From the NCBI RefSeq assembly GCF_024494645.1, contig NZ_JANHDJ010000002.1, forward strand, positions 558,001 through 622,000: 64,000 nucleotides of DNA. The letters run 5' to 3'. Positions 8,395 to 16,151 of the stretch are shown piece after piece (the stretch's first letter is position 1; each line of letters begins with the position of its first letter). Source of the DNA: Halohasta litorea (GTDB lineage: Archaea > Halobacteriota > Halobacteria > Halobacteriales > Haloferacaceae). The position numbers and the translations under genes are program-made. The notes below the pieces were generated by a model, which saw only the letters and a program-made list of their open reading frames with translations, had not been told where the DNA came from and did no database searches.

Positions 8395-8408
8395 TTAGAC
8401 TCATCTAA
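8395..8408 (-). promoter_or_regulatory. DtxR/MntR-like operator at the metal-exporter promoter
   Basis: Perfect inverted repeat TTAGA-CTCA-TCTAA overlapping an AT-rich TATA-like stretch (on the minus strand TATTTTTTAGATG), 43 bp upstream of the exporter start at 8352. Spacing and half-sites resemble haloarchaeal SirR/MntR-type sites. The rest of the 8353-8622 interval shows no gene. Confidence 0.5.
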
Positions 8409-8622
8409 AAAATAGATTTGTCGTCTACTACAAAACTATTTCGCCAGACGCAGAATTCAGTGCCGATCCGACTGCCGATACCGACCGCTCCAGGAACGGA
8501 TGGCTGTCAACGGTTGCGGCCGTTGTCGCTACAAACAGTCGAAACGCGCGGGGTCGAGATGCCTCTCGCCGGTCGAAAAATGAAGGAAGATGTAGTTGTC
8601 TGTGAGTGTTCGCGAGGCGAAC

Positions 8623-8817
8623 TTACAGACGGGTTAGGTTATTCGCGCGTGGGCCTTTCGGGGACTGCTCGATGTCGAACTCGACATCCTGGCCCTCTTC
8701 GAGATCCGGACCGCCGACGTCTTCCATGTGGAAGAACACGTCGTCGTCAGCATCTTCTGTGTCGATAAAACCGTAGCCGCCAGTGTCGTTGAAGAAATCA
8801 ACCGTACCGTTTGCCAT
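8623..8817 (-). CDS. cspA: Cold-shock domain protein
   Basis: 64 residues, a complete cold-shock (OB-fold) domain: GTVDFFNDTGGYGFI carries the RNP1-like motif (GYGFI) and DDVFFHMEDV carries RNP2 (VFFHM). These small proteins bind single-stranded RNA/DNA and melt RNA structure in the cytoplasm; haloarchaea keep short acidic versions like this. The ATG at 8815-8817 lies ~22-32 bp from a clear TATA box (minus strand TTATTTATATAGG at 8839-8849), giving a leaderless or near-leaderless mRNA. Single-gene unit. Confidence 0.95.
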   Translation of the reverse strand: MANGTVDFFNDTGGYGFIDTEDADDDVFFHMEDVGGPDLEEGQDVEFDIEQSPKGPRANNLTRL

Positions 8818-8838
8818 TGCCTTTGTTCGAAACGCCCC

Positions 8839-8849
8839 TATATAAATAA
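8839..8849 (-). promoter_or_regulatory. TATA box of cspA
   Basis: On the minus strand TTATTTATATAGG lies about 25 bp ahead of the cspA ATG, the standard archaeal promoter spacing for a leaderless transcript. Confidence 0.6.
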
Positions 8850-8903
8850 GGCTTGCGCGGGACGAGCTACCATGGACCGCCCGGTGTATGCGACCACAGA
8901 CAC

Positions 8904-10097
8904 CTACGTATCGCCGAACAGCGCCGTCAGGTGGACTCGGGGCGCGTTACGGTGTTTCTCGGTGGAGTCGGCCCCGCTGGCGAGACCGTCCTGGAGTTCG
9001 TCTTCGGTCGGGGCCTCCGTCGGGAACAGCCCGGAAAACCGTGTCTCGACGCCTGTGATGGTTCCGCTGGCGTCGATTGTCGGTTCGAGCCCAGCAACGA
9101 ACGTCTCGAGGCCATCGAACACCGGGTCGTCGGTGCTGCTGGGAGTTGTCCCGACCGTCTCGGCGATGCGTGCGAGCGGCTCGTCGGCCCCCCAGACGCC
9201 GAGGCTCAACGCCGTGGGGCCGGTCGTCTCGAAGAGCCACTCGCCGTTTTCGTCGTCGACGATCCGATCGAGCGTGTTGATGTACCCCGAGAGGGTGTGG
9301 GCGAGGACGGTGTCGCCGGACGCCTCTCGGTCGGCGTTTTCGGTCGGCACGACAAGTAGATCGTCGCCAACGGCGAAGGCCCGCCCCGAGCCGTCCTCGT
9401 AGATCGCCATACTGCGCTGTTGGTCGACCTGTTGGAACTCGGTCGTATATCGGTTCTCGAAGATCGATCCGTCATAGCTCCCATCGAAGAGCAGTAGGTC
9501 GTCGATCAGCGTGACCGCAGTGACCTCGATTCCGGTGTCGATCTCACCGTCGGCCGTCGTTTCGATGGTCGTGTTACCGGTCGTTCCGTTTTCGACCGTC
9601 CCGTTGTCCGCCGTCTCGTTGCCAGGCCTCGTTCCGTTCATAGCGGTTCCGTTCGTCCTCCAGGAGCCCTCGACCGTCTCGTTGGTCGCAACGATCGTGT
9701 GGTTGGTCACCGTCCCGTCGTCGGCTCGATAGACGGCGGCGTCGGTGATTGCTTGGCGGAGGGGGGCCGCAAACGGATAGCTAGTGATCGTCTCGACGGC
9801 CGCAACGACTGGCTCACTACTCGAGAGTGGGAGTTCGGCGACCGGATCATCGGGGAGTCGCTGGGCGTCGAGGGCCTGCTGTACCGGCCCGAACGCCGAC
9901 AGCCGCAGGTGACAGACGACGACGCCATCCCCGGTGTGGGTTTCGGCGGGCGTCAGCTCGCTGTACGGCGGGAGATCGTACCGCGGTGGCCCGTCTCCCA
10001 GCTCCGGTGTGGGCTCATCGTCGTCACTGAGACAGCCCGCGAGCCCGACCGAGCCGGTCGCGGCCGCGGCCGCCCGCATGAGTGTCCGTCGGTCCAT
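8904..10097 (-). CDS. Hypothetical Tat lipoprotein, halophile type
   Basis: 397 residues. I place the start at the ATG at 10097, because it gives a proper signal: MDRRTLMRAAAA (twin Arg) followed by GSVGLAGC, a lipobox with Cys as the first mature residue. The remainder is acidic, with an N/T/G-rich linker around residues 165-200 (repeats of NETADNGT / NGTTGNTT) that looks like a flexible or glycosylatable stalk. No domain is recognised. It would be exported folded and anchored to the outer membrane face by a lipid. A longer reading frame extends upstream but lacks a signal and is less likely. Single gene; it diverges from the candidate RNA/GNAT unit. Confidence 0.75.
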   Translation of the reverse strand: MDRRTLMRAAAAATGSVGLAGCLSDDDEPTPELGDGPPRYDLPPYSELTPAETHTGDGVVVCHLRLSAFGPVQQALDAQRLPDDPVAELPLSSSEPVVAAVETITSYPFAAPLRQAITDAAVYRADDGTVTNHTIVATNETVEGSWRTNGTAMNGTRPGNETADNGTVENGTTGNTTIETTADGEIDTGIEVTAVTLIDDLLLFDGSYDGSIFENRYTTEFQQVDQQRSMAIYEDGSGRAFAVGDDLLVVPTENADREASGDTVLAHTLSGYINTLDRIVDDENGEWLFETTGPTALSLGVWGADEPLARIAETVGTTPSSTDDPVFDGLETFVAGLEPTIDASGTITGVETRFSGLFPTEAPTEDELQDGLASGADSTEKHRNAPRVHLTALFGDT

Positions 10098-10235
10098 GGC
10101 CGATTGTACGGCTCCAGCTACAAGTACCATACCAACACAGTCGGCTGCTCGCCACGCGACCACGCCGTCGAAGGCGGCTGACCGGATCAACACACAAATA
10201 CTACAATATGTCAAACATCTTAGTATAACCGTAGT

Positions 10236-10440
10236 ATTTTTTATTGGTCCCGACCGAGCACCATGTGACAGAGATTCTGAGTGTACCTCTGGGGGGTTCG
10301 CAGGTCTCTGTCACTGGAAGCGACTACTTGGGAGGGTAGTCGCTCCCACTGTTATACTGACGCCATGGTGGCCGGGGTCCGTTCAGGGATGGTCTCCAGG
10401 ACGACGCGATTTCAGCTGTAGGCCCCGAGGATGTTTAGTG
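10236..10440 (+). ncRNA. Candidate structured RNA (or long structured leader of the GNAT gene)
   Basis: An AT-rich TATA-like box (TATTTTTTATTGG, ~10232-10244) lies about 25 bp ahead of GTGACAGAGA (10265-10274), which pairs perfectly (10 bp) with TCTCTGTCAC (10305-10314). Six bases later GCGACTAC (10320-10327) pairs perfectly with GTAGTCGC (10336-10343); its loop GGGAG could pair with CTCCC just downstream, a possible pseudoknot. GGCCGGGG (from ~10370) and GGCCCCGA (~10421) may close a third domain. The interval has no plausible ORF. It does not match SRP RNA, RNase P RNA, C/D or H/ACA patterns that I can recognise. The 3' end is uncertain. Confidence 0.5.
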
Positions 10441-10461
10441 GTCGGGCTGCTACTGAGAGGT

Positions 10462-11040
10462 ATGTACGTCCGCGATGCCAAAAACCGGGACGAGGCGTGG
10501 CTGTTGGACCGGATCGACGCACTGGGGATCGACGCGGAGGCCTTCCGGTCGCGTGACTACGTGCTGGCAGTCGACGAGGATACCAACACGCGGGTGGGCT
10601 TCGGGCGGCTTCGGGTCCATCCGGGCGAGCCCGAAGCCTGCGAACTCACCGGCATCGGCGTACTCGAACCGTGGCGTGGCCAGGGCGTCGGCGCACACGT
10701 CATCGAGCGGCTCATCGCTGAGGCTGGCGACGAGGGTTTTGACACCGTCTATGTGTTGACCGACCAGGCCGACTACCTCACCCAATTTGGCTTCGATCAG
10801 GTCGACCCGGAACTGCTTCCCGATCAGTTGGTCGAGCGCCTGGCGCGCAAACGCGAGCAGCTGGATGGGGCGGTCGTCCCGCTGGCGGTCGACGTCGCAG
10901 CCTTCGAGATGCCGGAGCGGCTCCGCGAGGCGTTCAAGACTGCGAGTGCTGACGACGGCGCGGCGGAGCCGGACGAAACGGCCGAGGATTTCGGGATCGA
11001 TTCGGAGACGGCGACCTACAAGTACGATACCGGGCAGTAA
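10462..11040 (+). CDS. GNAT-family N-acetyltransferase
   Basis: 192 residues. The acetyl-CoA binding motif A is clear: ELTGIGVLEPWRGQGVGAHVIERLI (core R-G-Q-G-V-G, about residues 75-80), preceded by a beta strand VGFGRLRV. The C-terminal ~60 residues are an acidic tail of uncertain role. The acceptor substrate cannot be predicted. The ATG at 10462 is preceded by GAGAGG, a usable ribosome-binding site, and by ~197 nt of structured sequence (10265 onward), so the gene may have a long leader or simply follow an independent small RNA gene. Any longer upstream frame runs through the structured region and is rejected. Confidence 0.85.
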   Translation: MYVRDAKNRDEAWLLDRIDALGIDAEAFRSRDYVLAVDEDTNTRVGFGRLRVHPGEPEACELTGIGVLEPWRGQGVGAHVIERLIAEAGDEGFDTVYVLTDQADYLTQFGFDQVDPELLPDQLVERLARKREQLDGAVVPLAVDVAAFEMPERLREAFKTASADDGAAEPDETAEDFGIDSETATYKYDTGQ

Positions 11041-11055
11041 GCGTCGGATACCGGC

Positions 11056-11349
11056 CTACTGGACGCCTTCCCGTCCGTCGAGGAAGTCCGTGCTGAAGAC
11101 GATGTAGGTCAACACCGTACAGAACAGGATCGGCGGCAACAGCAGGAAGGCCCACAGCGGTTCGAGCCCCCACGTGAGGATCAGGGCGACGTTGCCGAGG
11201 CCGAGCAGGAGGAACGGCAGCGAATAGAGGGCTGCCCGTTTTCGTTTCCGGCCGGAATCGAGAACCTCCTCGTCGAGGATGTCGTCCCGAGACGGCCCCT
11301 CGGTAGCGGAGCCATCGTCGGAGTCAGCCTCACCGGTCGGCGTTTCCAT
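11056..11349 (-). CDS. Small two-TM membrane protein
   Basis: 97 residues, start at the ATG METPTGEAD (11349). An acidic N-terminal ~45 residues (cytoplasmic, DDILDEEVLDSGRKRKRA) is followed by two hydrophobic helices, LYSLPFLLLGLGNVALILTW and LEPLWAFLLLPPILFCTVLTY. It lies 41 bp after the other small membrane protein (11391-11666), same strand, so they are probably one transcript. No function is known to me. Confidence 0.7.
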   Translation of the reverse strand: METPTGEADSDDGSATEGPSRDDILDEEVLDSGRKRKRAALYSLPFLLLGLGNVALILTWGLEPLWAFLLLPPILFCTVLTYIVFSTDFLDGREGVQ

Positions 11350-11390
11350 ACCCTCGCTACGGGGCCGAGACTGAAAAACCGTCCCACATC

Positions 11391-11666
11391 TCACTGTGCG
11401 TTGGTATCGTACCGCGAGGCCAGCGACACCGCCCCATACAGCAGGGCAATGGCGACCGCGACGACGACCATTCCGTAGAGCGTCATCGCCCCTGGCGAGA
11501 CAGGCACCGTTAGCACGCCGAAGAGCGTCAGTTCAGTCAGCGTCTCACCGCCGTTGCCACCGACAATAAATCCCAGCAGCCCGCCCAGCAGGACCAGTCC
11601 GCCGCCGAGACCAAGCAGGATACGCCGCCCCAACCCACTGACGCCCGGTGCCGATTCCTCGCTCAT
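11391..11666 (-). CDS. Small membrane protein, haloarchaeal hypothetical
   Basis: 91 residues with a cytoplasmic N-terminus and two hydrophobic stretches: ILLGLGGGLVLLGGLLGFIV (about 16-35) and MTLYGMVVVAVAIALLYGAV (about 60-80). It is the first gene of a two-gene minus-strand unit with 11056-11349 and diverges from cdd. The family is common in haloarchaea but not characterised. Confidence 0.7.
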   Translation of the reverse strand: MSEESAPGVSGLGRRILLGLGGGLVLLGGLLGFIVGGNGGETLTELTLFGVLTVPVSPGAMTLYGMVVVAVAIALLYGAVSLASRYDTNAQ

Positions 11667-11745
11667 ACTTTCCCTAGGTGGCCCGCGGTGGAGAGCCTTT
11701 CCGTTTCGCCCCTGCTTATATATTCGCCCGCTACGGGCATACGGT

Positions 11746-12165
11746 ATGACCGACTCACTGATCGAACGGGCGCGCGAGGCGCTGGACTCGGCCCACGTCC
11801 CCTACTCGGAGTATCGAGTGGGCGCAGCGCTTCGCACCGCCGATGGCGGCGTCTTCGTCGGCTGCAACATCGAGAACGCCAACTACTCCAACAGCCTCCA
11901 CGCCGAGGAAGTAGCGGTCGCCGAGGCCGTCAAAACCGGCCACCGGGAATTTACACGCCTCGCGGTCACCTCCGCCGCCCGCGATGGGGTCACGCCCTGC
12001 GGGATGTGTCGACAAACCCTCGCGGAGTTCGCCGACGAGGACCTGGAGATCGTCTGCGACCGCGGGGAAAGGGTCGACACCTACACGCTGGGGGAACTCC
12101 TTCCGAATACGATCTCGGAGAAAACACTCGACGATGCCAGCCGACAGCGGGGCGAGGACCGATGA
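11746..12165 (+). CDS. cdd: Cytidine deaminase
   Basis: 139 residues, the size of the tetrameric CDA class. It deaminates cytidine/deoxycytidine to uridine in pyrimidine salvage. Catalytic zinc site: H-A-E in NSLHAEEVAVAEA (Cys-type third ligands in PCGMC), with the general acid/base Glu in HAE; the substrate-binding NIENANYS is intact. Start ATG 11746 follows a TATA-like TTATATATTC by ~25 bp. Its stop overlaps the start of the uridine phosphorylase gene (ATGA), so the two are translationally coupled and act in sequence: cytidine to uridine to uracil plus ribose-1-phosphate. Confidence 0.95.
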   Translation: MTDSLIERAREALDSAHVPYSEYRVGAALRTADGGVFVGCNIENANYSNSLHAEEVAVAEAVKTGHREFTRLAVTSAARDGVTPCGMCRQTLAEFADEDLEIVCDRGERVDTYTLGELLPNTISEKTLDDASRQRGEDR

Positions 12166-13076
12166 CGACACCGCCGGATGGAGACGAGCCAGTCGGCGCG
12201 GATCAGTCGGTGCCCGGTAATAGCGTGGAACGGAGTTCCACGGACAGCCGGGCGGTGCCCGGCGATAGCGAGGACCCCAACGCCGACCGCCAGTACCATC
12301 TCGAAGTCACGGGCGACGATGTCGCCGACAGCGTGCTGTTGCCGGGCAATCCCGACCGCATCGAGACGATCACCGACCTGTGGGATTCCTCCAGGACAGT
12401 CGCCAGCCACCGCGAGTACCGCACGGCAACTGGCCGCTACGATGGGACGCCGATCTCGGCGACTTCAACGGGGATCGGCGGCCCCTCGGCGGCGATCGCG
12501 CTCGAAGAACTCGCCCGCGCGGGCTCGGCGACGTTCATCCGGGTGGGCTCCTGTGGGGCGATCCAACCCGAGATCGATGTTGGCGATCTGGTCATCACCT
12601 CCGGCGCAGTCCGCCAGGAGGGCACCAGCGAGGAGTATATACATAACGACTACCCGGCAGTCGCCGACCATGAAGTCGTCTCGGCGCTGATCGCCGCCGC
12701 CGAGCGGTTGGGCTACGATTACCACGTCGGCCTCACGATGAGCGCCGACAGTTTCTACGCGGGCCAGGGCCGACCCGGCTTCGACGGCTACGAGGCCCCC
12801 GGCAGCGACGACCTCGTCGAGACCCTGCGGAACGCCAACGTGAAGAACATCGAGATGGAGGCGGCCACCATCCTGACGCTGGCGTCGCTCTACGACTTGC
12901 GGGCTGGCGCGGTCTGTGCGGTGTACGCCAACCGCCAAACGGGGGAGTTCCGAACCGAGGGTGACGCGCGGGCCGCCGAAACCGCGAGCCTCGCGGTCGC
13001 CCTGCTGGCCCGGATGGACCAGCGCAAGCGTGAGTTGGGTGTGAATCAGTGGCATGCTGGTCTCTCACTCGATTGA
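12162..13076 (+). CDS. udp: Uridine phosphorylase (PNP/UDP family)
   Basis: 304 residues. Phosphorolysis of uridine. Motifs: phosphate loop VLLPGNPDRIE (residues ~65), IRVGSCGAIQ (phosphate/nucleoside site) and VKNIEMEAATILTLA (ribose-binding Met-Glu). The first ~45 residues are an acidic disordered halophilic extension. The ATG at 12162 overlaps the cdd TGA by one ATGA, indicating coupling; a longer upstream frame antisense-free of cdd is not needed. Pathway: nucleoside salvage with cdd. Confidence 0.92.
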   Translation: MTTPPDGDEPVGADQSVPGNSVERSSTDSRAVPGDSEDPNADRQYHLEVTGDDVADSVLLPGNPDRIETITDLWDSSRTVASHREYRTATGRYDGTPISATSTGIGGPSAAIALEELARAGSATFIRVGSCGAIQPEIDVGDLVITSGAVRQEGTSEEYIHNDYPAVADHEVVSALIAAAERLGYDYHVGLTMSADSFYAGQGRPGFDGYEAPGSDDLVETLRNANVKNIEMEAATILTLASLYDLRAGAVCAVYANRQTGEFRTEGDARAAETASLAVALLARMDQRKRELGVNQWHAGLSLD

Positions 13077-13197
13077 GCAAATACGTAGTTTGTGGGCGTC
13101 TGTGGCTCTGAAGCAATGGTTTAGCTCTCGTTTTGTAGGGGATCCAGTCGACCGCTGTTTCAAAGCCGATTTATTCGATGCCGTCGCACACCCACAC

Positions 13198-14364
13198 ATG
13201 ACAGAGCATGTTGTCGTCGTCGGTGCGGGCTATGCGGGCGCTGGGACGGTCCAATCGTTCGAAGACGAAATCGAGGAGGGCGAGGCCGAACTCACGTGGA
13301 TTTCGGAACACGATTACCACCTCATTCTCCACGAGACCCACCGCGTCATCCGCGATCCGCAGGTCGAGTCGAAGGTCACCATCCCGGTCGATGAGATCAA
13401 ATCCCCGGAGACGAACTTCATCCGGGACCGCGTCACGAGCGTCGACACCGACGAGCGGACGATCGAACTCCGAGACGGGGAAAGTGTCGACTACGACTAC
13501 CTGCTGGTCGGCGTCGGCAGTTCGACGGCCTTCTTCGGCATCGACGGGCTCGAAGAACACTCACACACGCTCAAAAGTCTGGACGATGCCCGCGGCATCC
13601 ACGAGGCCATTCGGAGCGCGGGCGAGGAGGCGACCCAAAGTGAGCCAGCCCAAGTGATCGTCGGCGGGGCCGGGCTCTCGGGCATCCAGGTCGCCGGTGA
13701 GATCGCCGAGTACCGGGATCTCCACCGCGCGCCGCTCGACATCAAGCTGGTCGAGGGGCTCGACGAGATCTTCCCCGGCAACGATCCCGAGATCCAGGGC
13801 GCACTCAAAAAGCGCCTCCTGGACCGAGATGTCGAGATCCTCACCGGCGACTTCATCTCGGAAGTCGACGAAGAGACCATCTCCCTCGGCGAGGAGAGCG
13901 AACTCGATTACGACGTGCTCGTCTGGACCGGCGGCATCACCGGCCGCGAGGAGATCGCCGAGACGGACCTCGACAAGGATGAGCGGTCGAACCGCGTCTT
14001 TGCCGAGTCGGACTTCCAGACCAGCGACGAGCGCGTCTTCGCCATCGGCGATGCAGCCCTCATCGATCAGGGCAACGACGACGTCGCGCCGCCGACCGCA
14101 CAGGCAGCCTGGATGGCCGCCGAGGTCGCAGGCGAGAACCTCGCCCGCGCCGTCCGCGGCGCGCCGCTGAAATCCTGGAAACACACGGACAAGGGAACGG
14201 TCATCTCGGTCGGCGAGGAGGCAGTCGCCCACGATGTGAAGGGGATTCCGGTCAACACCTTCGGCGGCCCGGCCGCCAAGGCACTCAAAAAGGGGATCGC
14301 CTGCCGCTGGATCTCGGATATCACCTCGCTCAAACGCGCCGCGAAGGCGTGGAGCGATATGTGA
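13198..14364 (+). CDS. NAD(P)/FAD-dependent oxidoreductase, NDH-2-like
   Basis: 388 residues. Two dinucleotide folds: FAD site VVVVGAGYAGAGTVQSF at the N-terminus and NAD(P) site VIVGGAGLSGIQVAGEIAE around residue 155, plus the C-terminal FAD contact RVFAIGDAALI near 280. This is the type II NADH dehydrogenase / ferredoxin-NAD(P) reductase-like fold; in haloarchaea, which often lack a complete NADH-oxidising complex I, such proteins are candidates for NADH:menaquinone oxidation, but sulfide:quinone-type activity cannot be excluded. ATG at 13198 chosen; the frame upstream has no RBS-like or TATA-consistent start. Single gene. Confidence 0.85.
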   Translation: MTEHVVVVGAGYAGAGTVQSFEDEIEEGEAELTWISEHDYHLILHETHRVIRDPQVESKVTIPVDEIKSPETNFIRDRVTSVDTDERTIELRDGESVDYDYLLVGVGSSTAFFGIDGLEEHSHTLKSLDDARGIHEAIRSAGEEATQSEPAQVIVGGAGLSGIQVAGEIAEYRDLHRAPLDIKLVEGLDEIFPGNDPEIQGALKKRLLDRDVEILTGDFISEVDEETISLGEESELDYDVLVWTGGITGREEIAETDLDKDERSNRVFAESDFQTSDERVFAIGDAALIDQGNDDVAPPTAQAAWMAAEVAGENLARAVRGAPLKSWKHTDKGTVISVGEEAVAHDVKGIPVNTFGGPAAKALKKGIACRWISDITSLKRAAKAWSDM

Positions 14365-14453
14365 GATAGGTCGAGACGCTTTTTAGTAGATACCGTTCGG
14401 TCGCCGTAACTCTGCTGCAGCGGGAATCCAATAGGACGCCGGAACCGACCCGA

Positions 14454-14987
14454 TTAGTGGGCCGGATCTTCGGCGGGCGCGAGCATATCGTCGATCTGCA
14501 GAATCAGAATGTTGTTCGTGTCGTCTTTGGCATCCAGCGTCCCCGTGATGCGGAGCTTCGACAGCGGCGTCGGGCCGACGATCACTTCGTCGCCCTCGTG
14601 GAAGTCACGAACCGACCCCTGCAGATGGATTTCGGCCCGGCAGAGTTCGGGGTGGTGAACGCTCGAGAGATCGATGCTCTCGACGTTTGCGCTCTCGACG
14701 GTTTCGTCGTTGTGGAACAGCGGTACCGATGCCGCGTCGTCCATCTCGTCGACGTCGAGGGCCTCGTAGGCGTTGGCGGTCGGCTTATAGCCGCCTTTGG
14801 GGCCGGGGACACCCTCGACCAGCTGGAGGGCCTTGAGGCTCTGCATCTGGTTGCGGATCGTGCCGGGGTTGCGGTTGACCTCCTCGGCGATGTCTTCGCC
14901 TTTGACCGCGTCTTCGGTCTGTCGGTGAAGATTTGTGAGCGCAGTCAGGATCGTTTTTTGGCTCGGTGTGAGCTCGATTGATGACAT
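14454..14987 (-). CDS. Winged-helix regulator with C-terminal beta domain
   Basis: 177 residues from ATG 14987 (MSSIELTPSQ). N-terminal winged helix: KTILTALTNLHRQ ... VKGEDIAEEVNRNPGTIRNQMQSLKALQLVEGVPGPKGGYKPT, in which the recognition helix and wing are easy to see; the fold resembles Rrf2/MarR. Residues ~110-175 are a beta-rich domain (IHLQGSVRDFHEGDEVIVGP, LRITGTLDAKDDTNNILIL) that may sense a ligand or mediate dimerisation. No cysteine cluster for Fe-S is present. It is convergent with the NDH-2-like gene and divergent from arginase; the target is unknown. Confidence 0.8.
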   Translation of the reverse strand: MSSIELTPSQKTILTALTNLHRQTEDAVKGEDIAEEVNRNPGTIRNQMQSLKALQLVEGVPGPKGGYKPTANAYEALDVDEMDDAASVPLFHNDETVESANVESIDLSSVHHPELCRAEIHLQGSVRDFHEGDEVIVGPTPLSKLRITGTLDAKDDTNNILILQIDDMLAPAEDPAH

Positions 14988-15207
14988 ACGACCCGTTTGG
15001 AGCGGATCGTTCATAAATCCGATGGAAAACTAGTAACAATTCAGTGTGACCAACGCGTTCGTTATCTCTTCTGCTCACCATTTGGAATCGATCTAGCGAC
15101 TCTCGGTGTCGACTCACATGTCGCATACGTGTGGGTCGATCACGGCGATGTCTGTTACCGACTTCGAGCACCCATATTGCTAAGTAGCCGCCACCTCTCC
15201 CGTGAGC

Positions 15208-16116
15208 ATGGAACAGATCGTACGAGTCATCGGTGCGCCGACCGACTACGGGGCGAACAGGCGGGGCGTCGACATGGGGCCGTCGGCGATCCGGTATGCC
15301 GGACTCGCCGACCAGCTCCGAGCCGCCGGTGTCGAGCCGGTCGAGGCGGGCGATATCCGGGCTCCGTATGCCGAGGAGTGCGATCCCGAAACGCGGTCGC
15401 TCCGCACCGGCACGGCGAGGTTCTTCGACGAGACGAAAGCCGTCTGCACGCAGCTGGCCGAAACCGTCGAATCGGCACTTGCGGCGGGCGAACTCCCCGT
15501 AGTGCTCGGTGGCGACCACTCGGTTGCGATCGGCTCGGTCTCCGGCTCTGCGGCCGCCAGCCCGATCGGTGCGATCTGGTTCGACGCCCACGCGGATCTC
15601 AACACGCCCTCTACTTCGCCGTCGGGCAACATCCACGGCATGCCGCTGGCGGCGCTCCTCGGCATCGGGGAGTTCGGCGAGCTGGAGTGGGCGACCGCAC
15701 CGAATCTTCGGGAGGAAAACGTCGTCCTCGTGGGGCTTCGGAGCGCCGACGAGGCCGAACGGGCCCTGCTTGAGGAGCGAGACCTCACCGTCTTAACCAT
15801 GTCCGATATCGACCGCCGAGGAATCACTGCTGTCGTCGATGACGCCCTTGAGGCGGCGACCGACGGCGTCGACGAAATCCACGTGAGCCTCGATCTCGAC
15901 TGGCTCGATCCGACCGCGGCCCCCGGCGTCGGGACCCCGGTTCGCGGCGGCGTCACCTACCGGGAGGCTCACGCAGCGATGGAGCAGGTCGCCGCGAGAT
16001 CGGCGATCCGGTCGCTTGATCTCGTCGAGGTGAATCCGACCCTCGACCGATCCAACGAAACCGCCGAGCTGGCGACCGAACTCGCTGCCAGCGCTCTCGG
16101 CAAACGCATCCTGTGA
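15208..16116 (+). CDS. rocF: Arginase
   Basis: 302 residues. Hydrolyses L-arginine to ornithine and urea using a binuclear Mn centre. Ligand motifs: GGDHSVAIG (His), WFDAHADLNTP (Asp-His-Asp) and SLDLDWLDPTAAPG (Asp, Asp). The segment TSPSGNIHGMPLAALLG is the RocF-type sequence and distinguishes arginase from agmatinase. ATG 15208 preferred over the GTG six bases upstream (15202). It has its own promoter region (14988-15207 holds no other gene) and is convergent with crtB. Confidence 0.92.
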   Translation: MEQIVRVIGAPTDYGANRRGVDMGPSAIRYAGLADQLRAAGVEPVEAGDIRAPYAEECDPETRSLRTGTARFFDETKAVCTQLAETVESALAAGELPVVLGGDHSVAIGSVSGSAAASPIGAIWFDAHADLNTPSTSPSGNIHGMPLAALLGIGEFGELEWATAPNLREENVVLVGLRSADEAERALLEERDLTVLTMSDIDRRGITAVVDDALEAATDGVDEIHVSLDLDWLDPTAAPGVGTPVRGGVTYREAHAAMEQVAARSAIRSLDLVEVNPTLDRSNETAELATELAASALGKRIL

Positions 16117-16151
16117 TCGATTTCGCGGCCGACCACGGCAGTAGTCACTAA

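Noticed and set aside
10265-10440. Known RNA classes for the structured region (SRP RNA, RNase P RNA, C/D or H/ACA guide)
   Set aside because: The conserved signatures of these RNAs (GGAAG-type SRP domain, RNase P core, C/D boxes, ACA box) are not found at the right places.
13561-14232. Minus-strand frame opposite the NDH-2-like gene
   Set aside because: Antisense of a gene with clear FAD/NAD folds and with no domain of its own.
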